Positions 1 through 8,547 are shown, numbered from the stretch's first letter. The stretch: DNA of 53,942 nt from Oppiella nova (GCA_905397405.1 CAJPVJ010000044.1:1-53942); one strand, 5' to 3'. A program made the numbers and translations. Notes: generated from the letters alone by a model not told the origin.

Positions 1-961
1 CGTCTTGTTGATCATTGTTATAAACAGAGAATTGCGTATATGCTACGTAAAGCTTATTTGGCCCGATTTTTATGGCTGCGGCCATTCGTTGAGCTTGAGT
101 GCCATCCGCCATGTATGGGCTTACTTCTACTTCAAAAACATATGGTGTGTCGTTTTCTGTAGCATTTTGATCAAGAGCAATTCCGAGTGATTGAATTTCT
201 GAAGCAGGAACTGAACCAGCACGAAGGTCAGATAGTCCATATTTCAATGATGGATTTGCACATATGTAAGTTCCATCGCGCCGAATAGCAAATAAAATAT
301 TTCCATCTGCGTCTTGGTCAATATGCGTAAATTCAGAAATATCAGTTCTATTAATGCTTTGAGCTACTACATTAAAACTTCCATTTTCATTTTTAAAATC
401 TTGCGCTTCAAATTCACCAGCAGAATTTAAAGAAGCTGGTATATCTCCATTTGAATCAGGAAAATCAAAAAGATTTGGGGCATTTGTTTTGTTTAAATTT
501 GCTGTTGCATTTAATGCTGCATTTGAAGCAAATTTATTTGCATTGTTTTCTGCAGTATTTGCTTTATATGTAGCATCTTCTTTAGCTTGATCTAATTCAC
601 TCAAACCTGTGTCATGCCATGACGGGGTTGTTGCTGGAGTGCGCGTTTCCCATAACCAGACTTTTCTAGTATCAAACGCTTTCCCAACAACTGGTTCAGC
701 ATCAGGAACATAGGCAAGCAATTCAGCTTGAGTGTTAAATGGAACATATAAACCACTTTCAACTGATTCATTTATCACTTTATTAAAGTACTCGATCTCA
801 TCAGCAACATCTGTCTTAACTTGCTCAATTTCTAAAAGCGCTTCATTAATAACAGTAAGATCTACTTTACCCTCCAAGCCAGCCAACACTTTGCGTAGAA
901 TCATTAAAATGTCAGCAATACTATTAGTATTGCTTAAAATAGCATCCCAATTTGTCGCCAT
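1..961 (-). CDS. Phage tail fibre / tail protein, partial at C-terminus
   Basis: An open minus-strand frame starts at the ATG at 959-961 (MATNWDAILSNTN...) and runs 320 codons to the left edge without a stop, so the C-terminus is missing. Residues 1-60 are helical and polar. Around residues 75-115 there is a stretch with VWLWETRTPATTPSW followed by an Ala/Lys/Asn-rich coiled stretch, a composition common in N-terminal parts of phage tail fibres and receptor-binding proteins. It is the last visible gene of the baseplate/fibre block, separated from the collar-domain fibre gene by a hairpin terminator. The role as a distal fibre is inferred from position and composition; no receptor-binding domain can be read here. 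Confidence 0.7.
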   Translation of the reverse strand, partial: MATNWDAILSNTNSIADILMILRKVLAGLEGKVDLTVINEALLEIEQVKTDVADEIEYFNKVINESVESGLYVPFNTQAELLAYVPDAEPVVGKAFDTRKVWLWETRTPATTPSWHDTGLSELDQAKEDATYKANTAENNANKFASNAALNATANLNKTNAPNLFDFPDSNGDIPASLNSAGEFEAQDFKNENGSFNVVAQSINRTDISEFTHIDQDADGNILFAIRRDGTYICANPSLKYGLSDLRAGSVPASEIQSLGIALDQNATENDTPYVFEVEVSPYMADGTQAQRMAAAIKIGPNKLYVAYTQFSVYNNDQQD

Positions 962-975
962 TTTTTTCTCCAACC

Positions 976-998
976 AAAAAAAACCTGCATAAGCAGGC
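976..998 (-). terminator. Rho-independent terminator-like hairpin between fibre genes
   Basis: On the minus strand CCTGC-TTAT-GCAGG is followed by eight U. It lies between the stop of the collar-domain fibre gene and the start of the next fibre gene, inside the late operon, so it would stop non-antiterminated transcripts. Confidence 0.7.
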
Positions 999-1015
999 AT
1001 CATAAGCATTTAATA

Positions 1016-1699
1016 TTATTTCGCTTTAATCACATATATTGCTGCTGTATTACGAGGTCGGTTTTCTTCAGCAGTGTTTACTACTCTAGATGCATCAAAG
1101 CTAACCCCCCATGCTTGAGTACTCCCACTACCGCTATCACCCGTATAAGACTTGTGACCAGGTATCACCTCAAAAGCACCATCAGCTTCTAATTCATCAA
1201 TAAACTGAATATTATTTGAAGTATCATCACCAGCTTTCAGGCTACCTGTAATATTTCTAATAGCATCTGTTTGATTGCTTCCGAGTGTTCGCCCTGTATC
1301 CACACCTTTACCATGGTCCCAACCTCTTATAAATTCAGCTCGATAATCGGGCACTTTGAAAGTTGTTCCTGATCCACCATACAAATTACCTAATTTTTCA
1401 GCTAACTTAGGGTAATCTGACTTATTGTATGTTTGACCATTACATTCGAGATAATTTGTAGGTATATCTTCAAATGGACATATGCTTACAAGCCCAATAC
1501 TTTCATCACTCCCACTTAATAGTGAATTGCTTGCATCAATCAATTCATTAACTTTTTTGGTTAACGAATTAAAGAGCCAATTCATCCATTGACGTGCTGG
1601 CTGCAGTCGAACTGGAAAACCAGCTTCAAGATCCAGCTCATCGGTGTTCTTTGCACCTGTTTTAGAAAATTCAGTTAATTTTTCAATAATCATCTTCAC
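1016..1699 (-). CDS. Tail fibre protein with tail-collar domain
   Basis: 227 aa. The N-terminal about 75 residues look like a baseplate attachment segment (GFPVRLQPARQWMNWLFNSL). The rest carries a phage tail collar-type domain: a segment around residues 75-125 (NYLECNGQTYNKSDYPKLAEKLG, in short runs) followed by FKVPDYRAEFIRGWDHG, the usual collar-domain ending. Such proteins are short fibres or fibre-tip proteins. It overlaps the upstream DUF2612 gene by 17 nt, indicating translational coupling with the baseplate genes. The fibre assignment is good; the receptor is unknown. Confidence 0.8.
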   Translation of the reverse strand: MKMIIEKLTEFSKTGAKNTDELDLEAGFPVRLQPARQWMNWLFNSLTKKVNELIDASNSLLSGSDESIGLVSICPFEDIPTNYLECNGQTYNKSDYPKLAEKLGNLYGGSGTTFKVPDYRAEFIRGWDHGKGVDTGRTLGSNQTDAIRNITGSLKAGDDTSNNIQFIDELEADGAFEVIPGHKSYTGDSGSGSTQAWGVSFDASRVVNTAEENRPRNTAAIYVIKAK

Positions 1700-2276
1700 C
1701 CTCGAATATCAATCTTACGCCCGAAGGCAAAGGGAACATTAATTTAACAAGCTCACTCTCAAAGACTTCATAACTGGCTAAAAATGAAAAAGTGATCGTC
1801 ATGTCTTTGTTATCTCTAAACTTGAATGGTTTATCGATAACGAGAGAAATAATTTCTTTTGCTGATAGCTCAGTACAGTCGCTTTTGTTTAGCAAGATTT
1901 TTGATTTAATTGCTCGCTTGAATAACTGCGGTGACATCTTAAGCGCTGTATAGCCACTCATCCCCGACTCTCGCCAATATCCTGACTTAAAGCTTGGATC
2001 ATCAGTTTCACGCCACGGTAATGATGCAGGCTGACCTTGAAAACCAAAATAAGGAACGGGTACCGAATTAGGTATTGAATTAGGTGCACCAATCCAATCG
2101 GCAAGAATCTGTAACTGATCTCCTTTGGCTGTATCAAGATCAAACTTGCTGCCCAAGCTACTGAGACAATCAAGACAGTCAATCAATGGATTTATTGAAG
2201 TCTCGACCGTCTGCCTAAACTTGGGTTTGTCTCGATGCTGGCTCGTTAGCAATGCGATATATTTACTTGCATCCAC
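1683..2276 (-). CDS. Baseplate/tail protein, DUF2612 family
   Basis: 197 aa. The opening pattern YIALLTSQHRDKPKF, then LDTAKGDQLQILADWIG and a tryptophan/aromatic middle (YWRESGMSGYTALK), matches DUF2612 phage tail proteins, which sit immediately after baseplate protein J in this type of myovirus and occupy the position of tail protein I. It probably links wedge to fibre. The stop overlaps the downstream fibre start and its start codon abuts the baseplate J stop (shared base at 2276), so the three genes are translationally coupled. Confidence 0.75.
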   Translation of the reverse strand: MDASKYIALLTSQHRDKPKFRQTVETSINPLIDCLDCLSSLGSKFDLDTAKGDQLQILADWIGAPNSIPNSVPVPYFGFQGQPASLPWRETDDPSFKSGYWRESGMSGYTALKMSPQLFKRAIKSKILLNKSDCTELSAKEIISLVIDKPFKFRDNKDMTITFSFLASYEVFESELVKLMFPLPSGVRLIFEGEDDY

Positions 2277-3460
2277 TAGAACCCTCCTGAGGTATTGATC
2301 TCGATGTTATCGGTATCGCAATACGCCACGGCGTTAAAAGCGAGGTTGTAATCACCTGTAATCGGTACACCATTTGCGATTATCTCAATCGAATCGATTT
2401 GATAAGTTTCTGAATCCAAATTCCCAAACAAGCCTGCAGGGATATAAAGCTTGTTCATCATGATTCGATCGCCAATATCGAGTTGATTCACGTAGTCGGC
2501 CAAGTTCTGCTTAATATTGCTTTCGATCTCTTTGGTGTATTCTGAAGATCCAACAAGATTTAATTTAAAACCAACATTGATGATGTTTGGCCGATATAGC
2601 GAGACAGTTACGGGATCCCCAAATGAGTCAATCACGGTCACATTAACATTACCAAACCAACCACATCCCAAGCTTTTTTTTGCTCGCATAACGTCTGCGA
2701 TAGCCACAGCATCGCCACCCGCGACAACTACACATAAGCTATGCGAAGGAATACCAAGATTACTTGTTATGTCGGTGTCATTTTCATAGGTCTTACAACG
2801 TGAAATACCTGGCAATCCAAAGATTGCACCTTTAATACTGTCTGTTTTTGACTGAGAAGGAATTGCTACAGATAGCGCTTGCCGCTGTCTTAGTTTTGCA
2901 TCTGTCTCAACAGGCATTCCTAAAGATGAAGTGGCAGAGTTATTTACTCCTTTCCAGCCTCGTGTCGGCTTTCCAATAATATTGATGGTATTACTCATAG
3001 CCAAGATCGCACCCGCATTCTTCGCTGTAGCAGTAATGACAGTACTTCCAGAATTACCGATTATTACAACATCTGGAAAAACCCACTGATTACCATTGTC
3101 ATCCAAAGCATACCCTTTTGTAATTTCTGTACCTGGCACACCAGTAACTTCCAGATCCACTGTCGAGAATGTCGGTAACTGTCGAGCAATTCCATTAATT
3201 GCTACATTGCGTGATAGGGCATCTTTTTTTGCTGTCTTAGGTGAAAATGTAGAGTAAGTGTCTAAAATGACCGCATTCACATCAGCGATGGCACGGGAAA
3301 ACACCCCTATCCATTGCCCGTCTTGGCTATCATTTTCTAAGTATGCATCTTCACCATAAATACTTCTGTATTGTGTCTTGAGATAATCAACAATTTCATA
3401 ATATGTAGGCGCAACGGGACCACTATCAGTAATAACTGGTGCAACAGTTGTTAAGGTCAT
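2276..3460 (-). CDS. Baseplate J/gp47-like wedge protein
   Basis: 394 aa, the usual length for baseplate_J (PF04865). Diagnostic stretches are the N-terminal YYEIVDYLKTQYRSIYGEDAYL-type helix, the LSRNVAINGI segment, a beta-rich middle domain with GTEITKG and NTINIIGKPTRGWKGVNN, then ETDAKLRQRQALSVA. The protein builds the baseplate wedge periphery that carries fibres. It starts 4 nt inside the upstream gp25-like gene, consistent with coupling. Confidence 0.88.
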   Translation of the reverse strand: MTLTTVAPVITDSGPVAPTYYEIVDYLKTQYRSIYGEDAYLENDSQDGQWIGVFSRAIADVNAVILDTYSTFSPKTAKKDALSRNVAINGIARQLPTFSTVDLEVTGVPGTEITKGYALDDNGNQWVFPDVVIIGNSGSTVITATAKNAGAILAMSNTINIIGKPTRGWKGVNNSATSSLGMPVETDAKLRQRQALSVAIPSQSKTDSIKGAIFGLPGISRCKTYENDTDITSNLGIPSHSLCVVVAGGDAVAIADVMRAKKSLGCGWFGNVNVTVIDSFGDPVTVSLYRPNIINVGFKLNLVGSSEYTKEIESNIKQNLADYVNQLDIGDRIMMNKLYIPAGLFGNLDSETYQIDSIEIIANGVPITGDYNLAFNAVAYCDTDNIEINTSGGF

Positions 3461-3816
3461 GTAGTTAAATCCTCAGTGATATATGCTTGGCCATAAATTG
3501 TGTTTACAGTCATTGATATATTTAAACGGCGTGTTTCTGCATCTAATGAGCTTTGAAAGTCGATAATGTTATTAACACCCTGTGTTTCTAAAACCCGTTG
3601 TCTAAGTGTGAGCTCATAAAGATTCTTGGAATGCTTACCAACAATTGATTGATTCCAACCGGTACCATCTGATGTATCCGCAAACCACTCACCAAGCCAA
3701 AGCTTAAGCCTGGTTAAAATCGCCTGCGCAACTGTCTCGGGTGAGTTCACAACAAAGTCATTCTTGCTAGACCCAAAAACATAGTCGCCATCACTTGAAA
3801 GTTTTCTATAGCGCAT
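3457..3816 (-). CDS. Baseplate wedge protein, gp25/gp46-like
   Basis: 119 aa from the chosen ATG at 3816 (MRYRKLSSDGDYVFG). Visible are an N-terminal YRKL..DGDYVFG strand, AQAILTRLKLWLGEWF, and a C-terminal beta strand region (RLNISMTVNT), the pattern of the small GPW/gp25-like wedge protein that initiates sheath polymerisation. An upstream ATG at 3843 would add nine residues (MRGAKASFF) encoded by a hairpin and U-run. I prefer 3816 because relatives begin at the YRKL strand and because a GAGG Shine-Dalgarno lies just 5' of that hairpin, seven nt from the ATG once it folds. Confidence 0.75.
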   Translation of the reverse strand: MRYRKLSSDGDYVFGSSKNDFVVNSPETVAQAILTRLKLWLGEWFADTSDGTGWNQSIVGKHSKNLYELTLRQRVLETQGVNNIIDFQSSLDAETRRLNISMTVNTIYGQAYITEDLTT

Positions 3817-3838
3817 AAAAAAAGACGCTTTCGCGCCC
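3817..3838 (-). promoter_or_regulatory. Stable hairpin with U7 tract abutting the gp25-like start codon
   Basis: The minus strand reads GGCGC-GAAA-GCGUC then seven U and the ATG at 3816. A GNRA-type loop on a 5-bp GC stem with a U-run is terminator-like, but GAGG lies directly 5' of the stem. Folding would shorten the spacing from GAGG to AUG from 21 to 7 nt. It may be a terminator, a hairpin-bridged ribosome binding site, or both. Confidence 0.55.
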
Positions 3839-3853
3839 CTCATATTGATTAGT

Positions 3854-4531
3854 CTATTGTTTAGGTGGACCCGAATCTTCAGAACCCGATCTAACCCCAG
3901 TTGTAATATGACCTATCAAACTAACTGTCTTAGCTATTACGTCGAATAGAGATTTGATTAAGCCATCAACTGTTAAGTTTTTTTTCATTTCAACATCACA
4001 ATGAAAAACTGCTTTCTGGCCAATAAAATTGATTATTCCACCTGGTGTGATTTGGATCTTCGTTTCATTGTCATCACTGCGAATCTCAAGACTGTCTGTT
4101 GATATATCTGAGATCTTATTCACTTGTGATTGCGGTCGGAAAAATGCAAATCCATCTGATAGATCATGATGCCGAGTATCAAAAGGATTCTGAACCCCAC
4201 CAGATTGCCACCACAGATCGATATTTCGCGATGAGAAGCTTACAAGGCATTCATCCCCCGCGTTTATTGGATGTGTGATAGTAAAACCACCCGCACAAGG
4301 AAACATCACTGGTACATCCTGCAGTATCTTAATTTCCAGCATTTCGATATTCCCATCAGGTGCGCGGACGGGAATTCTAATCAGTGGCCTTACTTCTACA
4401 GTTACAGCTTCTGAATCAAAACTCACCACTTCGCAAGGAAGGGATGTCCATAAGCCTAAAATCTGTGAACTAACTTCACTCTTGATAATCTGATAAATAT
4501 CTGGCGAACGTTCATTAATTGTTAATGCCAT
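3854..4531 (-). CDS. Baseplate spike protein, Gp138/gpV-like
   Basis: 225 aa. The N-terminus (residues 1-60, with LPCEVVSFDSEAVTVEVRPL) is an OB-fold-like strand pattern seen in Gp138/gpV central spikes, followed by VPVMFPCAGGFTITHPINAGDECLVSFSSR and then a repetitive beta region ending in short hydrophilic strands. Such trimers form the membrane-piercing tip under the hub. It lies between the hub and gp25-like genes, the expected place. The C-terminus SGSEDSGPPKQ resembles a spike tail, but no clear metal-binding HxH apex is visible. Confidence 0.72.
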   Translation of the reverse strand: MALTINERSPDIYQIIKSEVSSQILGLWTSLPCEVVSFDSEAVTVEVRPLIRIPVRAPDGNIEMLEIKILQDVPVMFPCAGGFTITHPINAGDECLVSFSSRNIDLWWQSGGVQNPFDTRHHDLSDGFAFFRPQSQVNKISDISTDSLEIRSDDNETKIQITPGGIINFIGQKAVFHCDVEMKKNLTVDGLIKSLFDVIAKTVSLIGHITTGVRSGSEDSGPPKQ

Positions 4532-4533
4532 GC

Positions 4534-5526
4534 TTACTCCGACTTAACTTGTGGTCTCCAGCTCTCATCAACTGCATTGATCGTAATACCTGATTTCGGC
4601 ACCACTGCACCCAATGCAGTACAAACCATACTCGTATACCACTCATCACCCCGAGTATCACCATTGTGCTCAATTGCTTGAATAACAAATATTCCTTTGG
4701 CATTGGTCGCAAGCTTGGGGGTTTTATAAGGCTGATCGACCTCTTGTCCACTATATGCAATGTCGTAGTTTTCCGACTGCAGGTTTGTTAAATCAATCTG
4801 AATACGATCCATACGTTTCAGCTTAGGATTTAATAAACATTTAACAACAAGCCCTTCGCTAGTGAGTTGTGGCATACCGACCATTCCAGTGTCTGCCGTC
4901 AACACATACATAGGCTGAATAGAATATTTGTCTACTTCGGTGGAATTTAATACACCTTCGGAATAGTCATAGGTGATATTGTTTTCACGCCCAACACGTT
5001 CAATGAAACCGTGAAAGCTACCAAAAATAGTGCGTCCACGCGGGTACTTTTGATCACTCAACTGAGCCATATCACCTGATTCAACACCAAATTTTTTTGC
5101 TTCTTCGACAATCAATTCACCCAATCCAAATATTGGTGTACCAGCTGGCACCGACTGATTGATAATTGCTTCATTACGAATTTGATCTCCCGCAATAGCA
5201 AGCACACAAAGGTAGGTATCAACAGGGCTATAACGCCCACGGCGATATTGAAACACTCGCCCCTTAAAAATAACCTCGGGCTCATCATCGCCATAGCTAC
5301 ACGCCAGGATAATTTGGGTATTCTTTTTATCATCATCCACACCAGCTAATTTATTCATTGTCTCATGCGACAAATTGTAGATATAAATTTCTGCTGCTTT
5401 TGGCTGTTCTGTTGTTGGTTGGCTCACACTAAAAGTAATTTTAAAGTCAGAAAAATCCAATGCATCTGGCGTGTTTTGATCTACCTGAATTGTCAGCCTA
5501 AAATTCCGCATCCATTGCATTGTCAT
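4534..5526 (-). CDS. Baseplate hub protein
   Basis: 330 aa. It begins MTMQWMRNFRLTIQVD and continues as alternating beta strands with IYIYNLSHETMNKL, a region typical of phage hub proteins of the gp27/gpD type. The gene sits between the plug (5523-5816) and the spike (3854-4531) and overlaps the plug gene by 4 nt. The hub joins tail tube to spike and forms the trimer to 6-fold transition. Assignment rests on position, length and strand pattern; no enzymatic domain is seen. Confidence 0.65.
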   Translation of the reverse strand: MTMQWMRNFRLTIQVDQNTPDALDFSDFKITFSVSQPTTEQPKAAEIYIYNLSHETMNKLAGVDDDKKNTQIILACSYGDDEPEVIFKGRVFQYRRGRYSPVDTYLCVLAIAGDQIRNEAIINQSVPAGTPIFGLGELIVEEAKKFGVESGDMAQLSDQKYPRGRTIFGSFHGFIERVGRENNITYDYSEGVLNSTEVDKYSIQPMYVLTADTGMVGMPQLTSEGLVVKCLLNPKLKRMDRIQIDLTNLQSENYDIAYSGQEVDQPYKTPKLATNAKGIFVIQAIEHNGDTRGDEWYTSMVCTALGAVVPKSGITINAVDESWRPQVKSE

Positions 5527-5816
5527 ATATCACTCCAATACAGTTTAATGTTTGTGCTTAAGTCACTAAATGCTTGGCTTTCATCTTCATTGATATTTAT
5601 TACATAGAGTGAGCCTTTGATAATGTGTTGATGTTGAGCAAGCAAATTATCACCCACTAACATTGGTAAACCTGCAATTAGTGGATTTTCAGCTGTATCA
5701 AAAATATCTAAATACCATTGCCCTGCACGATAGATCAGCTGCAGTTTGAACTGAGCTGATCCCAAGCGAATATTGAATTTTTGATTGCCGTAATTAAGCG
5801 GGATTTCGTATATCAT
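5523..5816 (-). CDS. Baseplate plug protein, Pam3 gp18-like
   Basis: 97 aa, all-beta. MIYEIPLNYGNQKFNI, then LQLIYRAGQWYLDIFD and a closing NIKLYW strand match the small plug domain first seen in cyanophage Pam3 baseplates. It overlaps the Dit-like gene by 4 nt and the hub gene by 4 nt. It probably closes the channel in the baseplate before ejection. The family call is from pattern memory and gene order. Confidence 0.65.
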   Translation of the reverse strand: MIYEIPLNYGNQKFNIRLGSAQFKLQLIYRAGQWYLDIFDTAENPLIAGLPMLVGDNLLAQHQHIIKGSLYVININEDESQAFSDLSTNIKLYWSDI

Positions 5817-6478
5817 GTTCCACCAAATGGGTTAATTAATTCCCACCCTCCACCAACTTGAGCACCACCCACAACTTGACCTAAAATCGAGGTGCTAACT
5901 TCTTTTGGTTGAACTGTTCCACCATCCGACACACCTGCAGTAGCTTCTGGACTAGCTTGATTTTCAACAGCAATGAATGACTTTTGTGTACTAGTAATAA
6001 TCACTTTTTTAAAAGTGATGTCGATCATTAGTACATTTTCAGTTTGAAGATCTGTTGTGCACCCAAGTGATTTGATCAACATATTTGTATAAAGTCGCTT
6101 ACCAGTCGAGATGATTAAAGGGATAACCTGGTCTTGCAACTGCAGTAAAGCCTGGTAGATGATTGTTAAACTTGTATTGCCACCTAGAATGGTATTACCT
6201 AAAAATCCATTTAAAGTGCCGGCGCTTTCAGACCAGCCTACTTTCATTGTGACTTCTGGTGGCTCTTTAAATGCATGATCCGAGATGGTCGCACCAACTT
6301 CCGTTGGGTGTTCAGTAACCTTCAGTTCGTCTTTATGTTTTTCTTCGACTGTTACATCTGCAAAAAGGCCCATAATTGTGCGACCACGGCCTGATAACAA
6401 TAAAGATCCTACTACTTCTGAATATTTTGATGACACGATAGTGCTCATGGCACCATCAACTAATGTTCCTATTGCCAT
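5813..6478 (-). CDS. Dit-like baseplate/tail protein
   Basis: 221 aa. The N-terminal half, with GRTIMGLFADVTVEEKHKDELKVTEHPTEVGATISDHAF in short segments, has the Dit-like N-terminal pattern in which an E-H-P..(G)..I.DH motif is very conserved. The last 70 residues are low-complexity, Gly/Ser/Val rich, and probably flexible. The protein connects tail tube to hub. It is the first gene after the cargo block (6553-8889), from which a terminator at 6500-6530 separates it. Confidence 0.72.
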   Translation of the reverse strand: MAIGTLVDGAMSTIVSSKYSEVVGSLLLSGRGRTIMGLFADVTVEEKHKDELKVTEHPTEVGATISDHAFKEPPEVTMKVGWSESAGTLNGFLGNTILGGNTSLTIIYQALLQLQDQVIPLIISTGKRLYTNMLIKSLGCTTDLQTENVLMIDITFKKVIITSTQKSFIAVENQASPEATAGVSDGGTVQPKEVSTSILGQVVGGAQVGGGWELINPFGGT

Positions 6479-6499
6479 GATTCACCTATCAATAGATAC

Positions 6500-6530
6500 A
6501 AAAAAACCCCAATTATTTATATTGAGGTTC
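6500..6530 (-). terminator. Terminator closing the EEP nuclease cassette
   Basis: Minus-strand ACCTCAAT...ATTGGGGT hairpin (8 bp with G-U pairs) followed by seven U. It sits just after the stop of the 191-aa gene and before the Dit-like gene, insulating the cargo from the late operon or requiring antitermination to pass. Confidence 0.75.
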
Positions 6531-6552
6531 TTACAATTAATAAAAAAATAAT

Positions 6553-7128
6553 CTAGCCGCTTCTCATATCTGTAGATGGCTTTATCTCTACTTGTGGTGA
6601 TTCCGATTCAAGAGTCACGGATAAAGCCTTCTCCGTGGAAACAGAATCTCCGCCTGAAGTGTCATCTGACTTAATATCAAGTAAAGCTATTAACTTTTCA
6701 CCTGTTGATGGGGATGAGAGTAATAAATCAAGATTTTCTTCAAAACTCTCTGCATCAGCTGCAGTCAATCGATTTCCATCAACATAGATCGTGCAAGGAA
6801 AACCTTCGCTACTTAACTCTAAAACTGTTAAATCATAGCTATTAGAATTAAGTATAGTTGAAAGCAAAAATATAACCTGATTAGTTGGTCTATCAAGAAT
6901 GGGGGATGTTTTATCAAAGGTGGTGAAGTAGGCAGCCGCCTTAACTATTGCATGCTTCTGACTATCCCGCAAATCTATCGAAACTCTACCATCAGTATAA
7001 TCTTCAATATCAGCTTTTACATCTTCTATTATTCCAAAGATTGTTTTAAGGTTAATATCCCTTGAATCAGCAGCTTCTATTGCATGGCTCAAGGAATTTC
7101 CAAAGTTTCTCTTACTTACTCTAGTCAT
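6553..7128 (-). CDS. Unknown protein, partner of EEP nuclease
   Basis: 191 aa, not recognised. The first 130 residues are mixed helix/strand (MTRVSKRNFGNSLSHAIEAADSRD; YDLTVLELSSEGFPCTIYVDGNRL) and the last 50 are acidic, Ser/Thr rich and probably disordered. It starts 2 nt after the stop of the EEP nuclease gene, so the two are almost certainly cotranscribed and translationally coupled. It has no place in the tail assembly list and is followed by a terminator. I infer cargo (moron) status; function unknown. It could be a regulator, inhibitor or co-effector of the nuclease. Confidence 0.65.
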   Translation of the reverse strand: MTRVSKRNFGNSLSHAIEAADSRDINLKTIFGIIEDVKADIEDYTDGRVSIDLRDSQKHAIVKAAAYFTTFDKTSPILDRPTNQVIFLLSTILNSNSYDLTVLELSSEGFPCTIYVDGNRLTAADAESFEENLDLLLSSPSTGEKLIALLDIKSDDTSGGDSVSTEKALSVTLESESPQVEIKPSTDMRSG

Positions 7129-7130
7129 TT

Positions 7131-8027
7131 TTATGCCCTTTCAATAAATACGCTAACAGCTAAGTGATCAGAAATAGGATCGTTCAGCCCAGCATTTATG
7201 TCAATAATTTCTACTAAATTATCCATAAAATTCCATTTCTTGCCTAAGAAGTTCTCAGAAACCAATATCTGATCGATTACATGCCAACTATTGAACAAAC
7301 CAGTTTTACGTAAATAATGTGTTCCAGACTTAATGTGATTAAAATCATTATGTTGAGAATGTGTCAAAAACTTCCAGCAAGGGTTATACAAAAGAGATTT
7401 CCTGTATTTAACTAACTCTTTTTCTCTAGATGTTTGTAAACCCACTGTCATGCTAGCATGGTGTGGCTCAACATTGTAATCACCCAACAGAATTACACCA
7501 TTTTGTTTCAATAAGTCAGAATTAATTGCACTCCTTAAATCCTGCGCAATATTGTTATAAAGTATGTCATCTGCAGATTGGCGGCTAGGCCAATGCGATA
7601 GGTATATTACTAAAATCTCATTCATATGAGGAAGGTAAAATTCAAACCGCTGACCTGTCTTAACTTTCCTATCAGCTGAATTAAAAATTAAGTTTCTAGT
7701 CGGTGATTGTGGGTTAAATTGATATCCTTTATTAAATAGAATACAGGTATCAAAAATCATGTTACCCAGCTTTTCATAACCACTAATAAAAGTATAATTT
7801 GAATTCTCAATATCAAGCTTTTCTATAAGATCCTCTATATCTATAGATGACACCTCACCTAAACAAATAAAATCATAATTTAAATCCATAAACCTCTGAA
7901 TAGTTTCATGACAAAGAATCAATCTATCACTTTTTGGTAATTTGAACTTTTTAGCTGTTATTGTCTTTGTTGTAGGTGGTGATAAACTTGTATTCCACCA
8001 AACTAATGACAGTGTTACCTTTTCCAT
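7131..8027 (-). CDS. Endonuclease/exonuclease/phosphatase (EEP) family protein
   Basis: 298 aa from the ATG at 8027 (a TTG at 8036 adds three residues and looks less likely). The EEP fold motifs are all visible: WWN near the N-terminus, FICLGEV (catalytic Glu), YLSHWPSR, GDYNVEP (Asp/Asn), DQILVS and SDHLAV at the C-terminus. Members are Mg-dependent phosphodiesterases acting on DNA, RNA, nucleotides or lipids; the substrate here cannot be deduced. It heads a two-gene unit within the tail genes, between the tape-measure side and the Dit-like gene. No good Shine-Dalgarno is seen before 8027. Likely lysogenic cargo. Confidence 0.82.
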   Translation of the reverse strand: MEKVTLSLVWWNTSLSPPTTKTITAKKFKLPKSDRLILCHETIQRFMDLNYDFICLGEVSSIDIEDLIEKLDIENSNYTFISGYEKLGNMIFDTCILFNKGYQFNPQSPTRNLIFNSADRKVKTGQRFEFYLPHMNEILVIYLSHWPSRQSADDILYNNIAQDLRSAINSDLLKQNGVILLGDYNVEPHHASMTVGLQTSREKELVKYRKSLLYNPCWKFLTHSQHNDFNHIKSGTHYLRKTGLFNSWHVIDQILVSENFLGKKWNFMDNLVEIIDINAGLNDPISDHLAVSVFIERA

Positions 8028-8115
8028 AAACAACAAGGTATAGATTTAGATAACTTGCATATTACTTACTCAACATCTATAAATAAAGCATCAAAAACAT
8101 CCTTTAAGATAAATC

Positions 8116-8445
8116 ATGAAAAAAATACTACTTCTTTCAATCCTGATCAGTGGTGGGGCTTGGGCGGATGCCTCTTGTAAAAATAAACCACATGCGCCAG
8201 TTCCACCCAAAAACCTATCTTTATATAACAAACAAACTGACAATCTTGATGATTATTCGACAGTTAGAAATAAATTAATAAAACAAGGTTGGTTGCCTGT
8301 ACCCTCAGATGATAAATATGCAGAATATCCTGAAGAGGAGTGTATCTCTGATAGATGCATATTCACCTATAAAGATAAGCACAAAAATACATTGTGGATA
8401 GAAAAGCCTGATGATATTTCAAGCGTTACAGTGAAGTGCTTATGA
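8116..8445 (+). CDS. Small exported protein of unknown function
   Basis: 109 aa on the plus strand, opposite to the tail genes. Residues 1-18 (MKKILLLSILISGGAWA) form a Sec signal peptide nearly identical to that of the gene at 8548. The mature part has four cysteines (DASC, EEECISDRC, VKCL), suggesting disulfides in the periplasm. The stop is directly followed by a tape-measure 3' remnant on the other strand. Probably a moron gene like its neighbour, although the mature sequence is not obviously LprI-like. Function unknown. Confidence 0.7.
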   Translation: MKKILLLSILISGGAWADASCKNKPHAPVPPKNLSLYNKQTDNLDDYSTVRNKLIKQGWLPVPSDDKYAEYPEEECISDRCIFTYKDKHKNTLWIEKPDDISSVTVKCL

Positions 8446-8545
8446 TTAACCAATGAAAACCCCTTTCGCTCCCCTTGCCATAACTGCGAGCTGATTCTCT
8501 TGCTGACGCTTAACTGCGTTAGCTGATTCCACAGGACTTGAACCA
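8446..8545 (-). pseudogene. Duplicated 3' end of the tape-measure gene
   Basis: The minus strand translates to about 32 residues, including SANAVKRQQEN and MARGAKG, and a stop. This closely matches the C-terminus of the intact tape-measure protein (SANAVKHQQEN, MARGAKG). The copy lies between two plus-strand exported-protein genes and is detached from any tape-measure body, so it is a remnant of a duplicated unit made of the tape-measure end plus a cargo gene. Confidence 0.85.
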
Positions 8546-8547
8546 AT

